Origin: DAOUKH01 sp965207995
GTDB lineage: Bacteria; Chloroflexota; Dehalococcoidia; SHYB01
NCBI GenBank assembly: GCA_965207995.1
Contig: CBDBNG010000001.1
Span: 372,001 to 436,000, forward strand
DNA: 64,000 bases
Reading direction: 5' to 3'
The position numbers and the translations under genes were made by a program. Under the pieces are notes generated by a model. That model worked only from the letters and a program-made list of their open reading frames with translations. It was not told where the DNA came from and searched no databases. Below are positions 58,844-64,000 of the stretch, piece by piece (position 1 is the first letter of the stretch; each line of letters opens with the position of its first letter).

Positions 58844-59362
58844 TCAGCGCCCTTCGGGAGCCGCGGCCGTCTTCGTCCCCTCCAGCACCGAGACGTACCA
58901 CAGACGGTCGGCGTGGCGCGGGCCGAGGTCGATCGACGCGTTGAACCGGTGCAGCCCGTTGTACATGATCAGGATGAACCCCAGCTCGACGATCTCCTCT
59001 TCAGTAAAGTGCTCCCGGAGCCGGGTGAAGAAGGCGTCGTCCATGCCCGCCGGGTCGAAGATGTAGCGCTCGGTGTACTCCAGGGCGATCTTCTCCCGTT
59101 CCGGCAGGTCCGACGCGCGGAAGTCGGCGACCTTGGCGATGGTCTCTTCAGTCACGCCTTCCCGCTGAGCCTCAGCGATGCGCGTGACCTCTCAGTGGAC
59201 GCAGGGCGTGAGCTGGGCCGACCGCATCCGCATCAGCTCCCGCAGCGGCGCGTCAATGCGCCCGTCCGTCCAGATGGCCGTGCTGAACTCCTGCCACGCC
59301 TTGATGATCGGGCCGGGGAGCTTCCCGTAGATCTCGCCGATGTCGCCGCTGAGCCTGGTCAT
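58844..59362 (-). CDS. AhpD/CMD-family protein, predicted selenoprotein (CxxU, Sec57)
   Basis: From ATG 59362 (perfect AGGAGG 5 nt upstream) the frame reads through TGA 59192-59194 to TGA 58844, giving 172 residues. Around the TGA it reads LRELMRMRSAQLTPCVH-U-E and then VTRIAEAQREGVTEETIAK. In AhpD-like proteins this place holds the redox pair CxxC, so the UGA lies exactly on the second Cys and Cys54 is the partner. A SECIS-like hairpin follows (59151-59188). Both halves match one family, and the downstream half (EKIALEYTERYIF, LREHFTEEEIVELGFILI) has no start of its own. Likely a peroxide- or thiol-active reductase. Follows a CaiB gene by 42 nt. Confidence 0.85.
59151..59188 (-). promoter_or_regulatory. 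Bacterial SECIS-like hairpin after the in-frame UGA
   Basis: On the minus strand GTCACGC (59188-59182) pairs with GCGTGAC (59157-59151). Inside, CGCTGA (59177-59172) pairs with TCAGCG (59168-59163), leaving the apical loop GGC. The loop begins 20 nt after the UGA. Bacterial SECIS elements have G residues in a small apical loop roughly 16-37 nt after UGA, so stem, loop and distance all fit. Confidence 0.7.
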
Positions 59363-59404
59363 GCTGGCCTCCTGTAGGGGCGGTTCACGAACCGCCCTCC
59401 TTCG

Positions 59405-60613
59405 TTACAGCACCGCGCGCTTGTCGCGCAGGGCGTTGATCTCGTCCCACGAGTAGCCGTACTCCAGCAGCACCTCCTCGGTGTGCTGGCCCGCCGCGGC
59501 GGCGGGACTCTCGATGGGCGATGGCTCGCCGCCGAACTGCAGCGGACTGGAGACGAACGTCATCTCCCCGCGGTCGGGATGCGGGATCGTCTGGTAGTAG
59601 CCGTTGGCCCAGGCCTGCTCGTCCTGGGTGGCGTCGAGGGTCGTTGGGACGCGCCCCCACCGGATCCCCTCGGCGTCGAGCCGCGGCTGCCACTCATCGA
59701 CGGTCCGCTTCTCGAACTCCGCGTCGAAGATCTCGATCAGCTCCGGCCCGTTCTCCGCACGGCTGACAGGGTCCTTGAACCGCTCGTCCTCGATCAGGTC
59801 CTCGCGCCCCACCGCGCGGCACAGCGGCGGCCAGAACCGCTCCGACTGAAGGTTCACCAGGTGCACCCAGCTATCCTTCGTCCGGTAGGTCGTGACGAGC
59901 GGGTTGCCCACGTCCTTGCGGGCCAGCTTGCGAGGGTTCTCCCCGGTGACGAAGCTCGTGGTAATGTCGCTGGACACGATCCAGAGTCCGGTGCCGTACA
60001 GCGACGCCAGCACCTCCTGGCCCTTCCCGGTCTGCGACCGCTCGTAGAGCGCGGCGCAGACCCCGCCGGCGATGGCGATGGACGTGGTGAGGTCGCCCTG
60101 GGCGGGCCGCTGGCTGATGGGGTCGTTCTCCATCCCCGCCAGGCTCCGGGCGAGCCCGGTCCTCGACCAGAAGCAGAGCGCGTCGTACCCGGGCCGGTGC
60201 GAGTCCGGCCCCTGATGCCCGAAGCCGGAGAGGTGAACCATCACCAGCCCCGGGTTCGTTTCGATGAGCTCGGCGTGGGTGAGGTTGTAGCGCTCCAGGC
60301 TCGCCGGCCGCATGCTGGTCACGAAGACGTCGGCCTTGTCCAGCAGCGCCCGGATCACCTCCCGCCCCTCCGGCAGGCTGACGTCGAGGGCGATGTTGCG
60401 CTTGTTCCGGTTCTTCTGCTCGAAGGCGGGCGGCGGCGCGTTGCTCTCCCCCGGGCTGACAGCGTGGTGGAAGCCGCGGAGCGGGTCGCCCGTCCTCGGG
60501 TCTTCGATCTTGACCACGTCGGCGCCCCAGTCGGCCAGGATCGCCGCGCCGCCGGGAAGCGCCGCCCACGTCGCCAGCTCCACCACCTTCACCCCGCGCA
60601 ACGGTTTCACCAT
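59405..60613 (-). CDS. CaiB/BaiF CoA-transferase family III protein, single domain
   Basis: 402 residues, normal family length. VKVVELATWAALPGGAAILA and WGADVVKIEDPRTGDPLRG at the start, NKRNIALDVSLPEGREVI, and the catalytic-type Asp in QGDLTTSIAIAGGVCAAL. It precedes the predicted selenoprotein gene; the 42-nt gap carries a GGGCGGTTC/GAACCGCCC hairpin just before the ribosome-binding site. Substrate unknown. Confidence 0.93.
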   Translation of the reverse strand: MVKPLRGVKVVELATWAALPGGAAILADWGADVVKIEDPRTGDPLRGFHHAVSPGESNAPPPAFEQKNRNKRNIALDVSLPEGREVIRALLDKADVFVTSMRPASLERYNLTHAELIETNPGLVMVHLSGFGHQGPDSHRPGYDALCFWSRTGLARSLAGMENDPISQRPAQGDLTTSIAIAGGVCAALYERSQTGKGQEVLASLYGTGLWIVSSDITTSFVTGENPRKLARKDVGNPLVTTYRTKDSWVHLVNLQSERFWPPLCRAVGREDLIEDERFKDPVSRAENGPELIEIFDAEFEKRTVDEWQPRLDAEGIRWGRVPTTLDATQDEQAWANGYYQTIPHPDRGEMTFVSSPLQFGGEPSPIESPAAAAGQHTEEVLLEYGYSWDEINALRDKRAVL

Positions 60614-60689
60614 CGTTCGTTCCTCCTTACGAGCCCCTTCGGCCCCGTATCATGCGGCGCTCCACCGCCGTATGTCCACCCGCCCCGCG

Positions 60690-61000
60690 CCCCTCAATGC
60701 GACCCTTGCGACAAACCTCCCCCTCTGGGGGAGACCACCTTAAACCTCCCTCCCTCCGGGAGGGACTGAGGGCGGGCCTGGCAGGCGCTCTTCCCTGTAG
60801 GGGCAACCCTTGTGGTTGCCCTGGGGGTGGTCTCCGGGGCCCTCCCCCGTACGCGCGCGTCACGAATCGCCCGTCCCTCCCCCGCAAGGGGACCACCTTA
60901 AGCCTCCCTCCCTCTGGGAGGGACTGAGGGCGGGCACGCCGGGGCGGCCTACCTCCCCCGTAGGGGCGCGTCGCGACGCGCCCGCTCCCTCCACTCCCGC
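60690..61000. repeat. Intergenic palindromic repeats
   Basis: CCTCCCTCCGGGAGGGACTG near 60748, GTAGGGGCAACCC..GGGTTGCCC-type near 60798, CCTCCCTCTGGGAGGGACTG near 60904 and GTAGGGGCGCGTCGCGACGC near 60960. The following 250 bases (61001-61250) hold neither repeats nor a convincing gene. Confidence 0.75.
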
Positions 61001-61250
61001 CAACCCGACCGTTGGCAGCCCTCCCGCACGCGATTCGCGTCCCGCCCATCCCCCTCCACCCTCCCTGGCGGCCCTACCCCGCGCAGAACAGCGAAAAATC
61101 GTCGCCGAAACGTCGCGCAACGGCGGCCGAAACGCGTTGACGATGGCGCAAATGCTGGCGAATCGTGACCCATTCGCGGCCAACGACGGCCCGGCCAACG
61201 ACGCGCAACAGAGTAGCCGGCGGCGCATCGGCCCCGAAAAACGCTTACCG

Positions 61251-61345
61251 CGCTCACGAACGTTCACCAACGTTCACGACTTAACAGAAGTGGCCGCGCC
61301 GAAAACGTTCACGAACGCTCACCAACGTCCACGAACGCTCACGAC
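61251..61345 (+). promoter_or_regulatory. Two clusters of phased 10-bp repeats, putative operator array
   Basis: Three direct repeats (61251, 61261, 61271) and four more (61306, 61316, 61326, 61336), consensus CG(T/C)TCAC(G/C)A(A/C), each exactly 10 bp, separated by 25 bp. A 10-bp period puts every site on the same face of the helix. They lie about 105-200 nt before the amidohydrolase start at 61451, where a cooperative regulator could bind. Confidence 0.55.
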
Positions 61346-61450
61346 ATGCGCGGTACGTCGGCGGGACAAGCCGCCCGCCGCGGCTTGCTTGACCCTATTT
61401 CGGCGCGGGCCATAGTATAGGCGCTGCAATCAGCGGCACAGGGGGTCCAT

Positions 61451-62533
61451 ATGGGGCAGTATCGGATTATCTCGGCGGACTCGCACGTCAGTCCGCCGCC
61501 AACCTTCTGGAAAGAGTACCTGCCGGGGAACTACACCGACCGCGCCCCGTCGCTCGAATCGACCGACGAGGGCGACTTCGTCGTCTTCGAGGGCCGCAAG
61601 ACCCCCTTCATCATGCTCTCCAACCTGGCGGGCAAGAAGTCCGAGGACTACAAGTTCAAGGGCAAGATGAGCGAGATGCGGCCGGGGGGCTGGGACCCCA
61701 CCGAGCGCATCAAGGACCAGGACATCGACGGCGTCGACGCCGAGGCGATCTACGGCGGCGGCCCGCTCCGCACCCAGGACCGCGACCTCGCCCTCGCCAG
61801 CCACCGCGCATACAACGACTGGCTCGGCGACTTCTGCAAGCCCTCGCCCGACCGGCTCCTCGGCATCGCCTACATCCCGGTGTGGGACGTCGACGAGGCC
61901 GTCGACGAGGTCAAGCACGCGGGCAAGATCGGCCTCCGGGGCGCCCTCATTCCCGGCGTGAGCCCCGACGGCGCCGACTACACCGATCCCAAGTTCGACG
62001 CCCTCTGGGGCGAGATCGTCAATCAGGGTATGTCGGTGCAGGTGCACTCCAGCATGGGCGGTCGGAGCACCCGCTTCGACACCACCCCGCACTTCCTCTC
62101 GGACATGACGATGACGAAGCTGAGCCTGGCCGAGCCCATCGGCCTCTTCATCTACGGCGGCGTCTTCGAGCGCTTCCCCGCCCTGAAGCTCGTCGAAGTC
62201 GAGGGCGGCCTCGGCTGGTGCGCCTTCATCATCAACTACATGGACCACGTGTGGAATAAGCACCGCCACTGGACGAAGTCGGAGCTCAAAGAGCCGCCGA
62301 GCTACTACTTCAAGAACCACGTGCTCGGCACGCTGATCGACGACCCCGTCGCCGTCCGAGAGCGCCACACCATCGGTGTGGAAAGCATCATGTGGTCGTC
62401 CGACTACCCGCACAGCGAGACCTCGTGGCCGGAGTCGAAGGCCGTCATCGAGGAGCACTTCGCGGGCGTCCCCGAGGACGAAAAGTACAAGATGATCGCG
62501 GGCAACGCGGTCGGCCTCTACAACCTGTCCTAA
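61451..62533 (+). CDS. Amidohydrolase 2 family protein
   Basis: 360 residues. YRIISADSHVSPPPTFWKEY at the N-terminal metal site, AIYGGGPLRTQDRDLALASH, MSVQVHSSMGG (His), LVEVEGGLGWCAFIINYMDH and SIMWSSDYPHSETSWPESK (Asp) near the end. TIM-barrel metal-dependent hydrolase or decarboxylase. It resembles the protein at 52584-53744 in the C-terminal half. A second amidohydrolase gene follows 46 nt later on the same strand. Confidence 0.9.
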   Translation: MGQYRIISADSHVSPPPTFWKEYLPGNYTDRAPSLESTDEGDFVVFEGRKTPFIMLSNLAGKKSEDYKFKGKMSEMRPGGWDPTERIKDQDIDGVDAEAIYGGGPLRTQDRDLALASHRAYNDWLGDFCKPSPDRLLGIAYIPVWDVDEAVDEVKHAGKIGLRGALIPGVSPDGADYTDPKFDALWGEIVNQGMSVQVHSSMGGRSTRFDTTPHFLSDMTMTKLSLAEPIGLFIYGGVFERFPALKLVEVEGGLGWCAFIINYMDHVWNKHRHWTKSELKEPPSYYFKNHVLGTLIDDPVAVRERHTIGVESIMWSSDYPHSETSWPESKAVIEEHFAGVPEDEKYKMIAGNAVGLYNLS

Positions 62534-62579
62534 CCGCCGAGCGGCAAAACCGGCGGAGAGAAAAAGAGAAGGAGCACCC

Positions 62580-63779
62580 ATGACGACGGAGACCAAAGTC
62601 AAGACGCGGATCATCGACGCCGACGGCCACTACCTGGAGCCGGCATTCGCCCTGCCCGACTACATGGACCCCGAGTTCCGGGACCTCGCGCCCCGCATCA
62701 TCGAGAAGGACGACGGCAACGAGTACTGGGTCAACAACCACTGGATGAAGTCGAACCCGACCATCGGCCCCGGTCCGCAGGCGACCGAAAGCCGCGCCAC
62801 CGCGGTGGCGGGACTGGCGGGAGTGGAACGCTGGAACCACGGCGTCGACCTCGGCAACGTCATGAACCTCAACTACACCCAGATGAACCCGGCCGCCCAG
62901 GAGCCGACGGCGCGGCTCGGCGTCATGGACGAGGAGCTCATGGACGAGGCGGTCCTCTACCCCACCATGAACCTCCAGACCGTCAACGAACCTGAGCTGC
63001 ACCACGCCATCAACCGCGGCCTGAACAACTGGCTGGCGGAATACTACGTCCAGGGCGGCGGCGGCAGGCTGCACGGCGCGGTCAACATCGTCGCGGTGCA
63101 CGACGTCGAGTGGGCCTGTGAAGAGGCCCGCCGCTGCGTGAACGACTTCGGCTTCAAGGCCATCTTCCTGCGCCCCTGTCACGCCGTCGAGGACGCCCGC
63201 TGGTGGAACGACTACTACGACCCCCTCTTCGAGACGGCGGCGGAGCTCGACGTGCCCATCGGCTTCCACCCCTTCCCCGGCGACGCGATGTACGGGTCGG
63301 GGCGGCTGTTCGACATGATCGGCCCCGACATCATCCAGCAGTTCGCCCGGACGCCGGTGAACCACCCCGTCGATTCGATGCACCTCATCACGGGCATCAT
63401 CGCGGGCGGCAAGCTGGAGAAGTATCCGAACCTGCGCTTCGCGGTCCTCGAATCGAGCGGTGGCTGGCTAATCTCGCTGCTGGAGCGGCTCGACCACCGC
63501 TTTGAGCACCTCGGGCACGTCGTCCCGCACCTGAAGATGACGCCGACGGAGTACTTCCGCCGCCAGGGCTGGATCTCGTTCGACCCCGAAGAAGCCACGT
63601 TGCCGCTCACCGCGCAGTGGCTCGGCGCCGATTCGATCATCTGGGGCTCCGATTTCCCGCACCCCGACGCGTTTTATCCCAACTTCGTGGAGATGCTCAA
63701 CGGCAAGATCGCCGAGTTGAGCGACGAGGACCAGGAGAAGATTCGCGGACGCAACGCGGTCGACTTCTACAAACTGTAG
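62580..63779 (+). CDS. Amidohydrolase 2 family protein
   Basis: 399 residues from ATG 62580, AAGGAG 5 nt upstream. TRIIDADGHYLEPAFALPDY at the metal site, VPIGFHPFPGDAMYGSG (His), FAVLESSGGWLISLLERLDH and IIWGSDFPHPDAFYP (Asp). In the same operon as the gene before it. Both could act on successive intermediates of one carboxylated substrate; this is inference. A terminator-like hairpin follows. Confidence 0.9.
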   Translation: MTTETKVKTRIIDADGHYLEPAFALPDYMDPEFRDLAPRIIEKDDGNEYWVNNHWMKSNPTIGPGPQATESRATAVAGLAGVERWNHGVDLGNVMNLNYTQMNPAAQEPTARLGVMDEELMDEAVLYPTMNLQTVNEPELHHAINRGLNNWLAEYYVQGGGGRLHGAVNIVAVHDVEWACEEARRCVNDFGFKAIFLRPCHAVEDARWWNDYYDPLFETAAELDVPIGFHPFPGDAMYGSGRLFDMIGPDIIQQFARTPVNHPVDSMHLITGIIAGGKLEKYPNLRFAVLESSGGWLISLLERLDHRFEHLGHVVPHLKMTPTEYFRRQGWISFDPEEATLPLTAQWLGADSIIWGSDFPHPDAFYPNFVEMLNGKIAELSDEDQEKIRGRNAVDFYKL

Positions 63780-63804
63780 GGCAACCACTGCGTAACGCAA
63801 ACAA

Positions 63805-63830
63805 AGGGGCGGACCGCCGGGTCCGCCTCT
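63805..63830 (+). terminator. Rho-independent-like terminator
   Basis: GGCGGACC (63808-63815), loop GCCG, GGTCCGCC (63820-63827); flanking AGG/TCT pairs extend the stem to about 11 bp. The T-rich tail (TCTTCGTTTA) is weak. It lies 28 nt after the second amidohydrolase and ahead of carB. Confidence 0.65.
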
Positions 63831-63914
63831 TCGTTTATGTCGCGAAAGCGCCGCTCGCTGTGGTAGCATAACCGACGGCCCGAAGCCCAAGTTTTCACCC
63901 CTTCACCCATCCGA

Positions 63915-64000
63915 GTGACCGCCGAAGACAGCACGCCCGGCAAGCCGCGCAAGGTTCTCGTTATCGGATCGGGCCCCATCGTCATCGGCCAGGCGGCCGA
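63915..64000 (+). CDS. carB: Carbamoyl-phosphate synthase large subunit, N-terminal fragment
   Basis: From GTG 63915 the frame reads TAEDSTPGKPRKVLVIGSGP and IVIGQAAE up to the window end. The K-V-L-V-I-G-S-G-P-I-V-I-G-Q-A motif is the conserved start of CarB, which makes carbamoyl phosphate for pyrimidines and arginine. Only about 28 residues are visible. No carA lies directly upstream. Confidence 0.88.
   Translation, partial: MTAEDSTPGKPRKVLVIGSGPIVIGQAA

Noticed and set aside
58844..59155. A separate 103-residue CMD protein starting at GTG 59155
   Set aside because: The sequence upstream in the same frame is the missing N-terminal half of the same family with a much better start at 59362; the UGA between them fits selenocysteine.
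60810..61415. Open frame ending in FTNVHDLTEVAAPKTFTNAHQ
   Set aside because: It starts inside palindromic repeats and ends across the phased 10-bp repeats, with no ribosome-binding site or family resemblance.

Overview
The window is one contiguous piece of a high-GC bacterial chromosome. Several signs point to a Chloroflexota lineage such as SAR202 or a related marine/sponge-associated group. The tmRNA encodes the proteolysis tag GERKLALAA, close to the Dehalococcoides-type tag GERELVLAG as I remember it. The gene content is dominated by CaiB/BaiF CoA-transferases, amidohydrolases, SDRs, a luciferase-like monooxygenase and F420 genes. Almost every gene-free gap is packed with short palindromic repeats. 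Many genes appear to start with TTG or GTG behind a good Shine-Dalgarno sequence, and many carry a -10 hexamer without a clear -35 box.

Layout. 1-4020: end of a DHA2-type MFS exporter, a tandem CaiB fusion and a two-domain VOC protein. 4040-5799: a HigBA toxin-antitoxin pair and a frameshifted HsdR-N-type nuclease gene. 5944-13297: zinc alcohol dehydrogenase, dapF, flavin reductase, SDR plus BKACE, enoyl-CoA hydratase and a CoiA-like putative nuclease. 13752-18662: an orphan TRAP-type binding lipoprotein, VapBC, an amino-acid-binding lipoprotein with a minisatellite linker, and the F420 genes cofE and npdG. 18816-27609: two MFS transporters, a zf-TFIIB protein, a hydroxyacid dehydrogenase, a methyltransferase and an S41 protease. 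27611-30123: trans-translation (smpB and ssrA) separated by an IS110-family element. 30131-33487: a toxin-antitoxin operon (FitA antitoxin, VapC/FitB toxin, HigA-like antitoxin) whose toxin gene is split by a complete IS21-family element with a CAGG target duplication. 33561-39862: F420-type LLM monooxygenase, nitronate monooxygenase, alpha/beta hydrolase, YgjP-like metalloprotein, DUF1214 protein and an RRM protein. 40558-46075: a MacAB-like ABC export operon whose adaptor has a very long duplicated coiled coil. 46272-54971: SDR, putative nuclease, and a four-gene operon of amidohydrolase, tandem CaiB, DUF35 and thiolase-like protein. 54977-58259: a large unknown membrane protein and leuD. 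58844-60613: a CaiB gene followed by an AhpD-like gene with an in-frame UGA. 61451-64000: two amidohydrolases and the start of carB.

The most notable observation is the AhpD/carboxymuconolactone-decarboxylase gene at 58844-59362 (minus strand). An in-frame TGA falls exactly on the second cysteine of the CxxC redox motif (C-V-H-U), and a SECIS-like hairpin follows with its GG apical loop 20 nt after the TGA. This looks like a selenoprotein that ordinary gene calling would cut in half. The second is the TA locus at 30131-33487: the HigA-type antitoxin carries a C-terminal tail nearly identical to that of the FitA antitoxin at the other end of the operon, which suggests a chimeric antitoxin.

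Metabolically, the CaiB transferases, hydratase, thiolase/DUF35 pair, SDRs, amidohydrolases and flavin- or F420-dependent oxidoreductases fit the breakdown of recalcitrant organic molecules through CoA thioesters. cofE and npdG would supply and reduce the F420 that LLM-type monooxygenases use.
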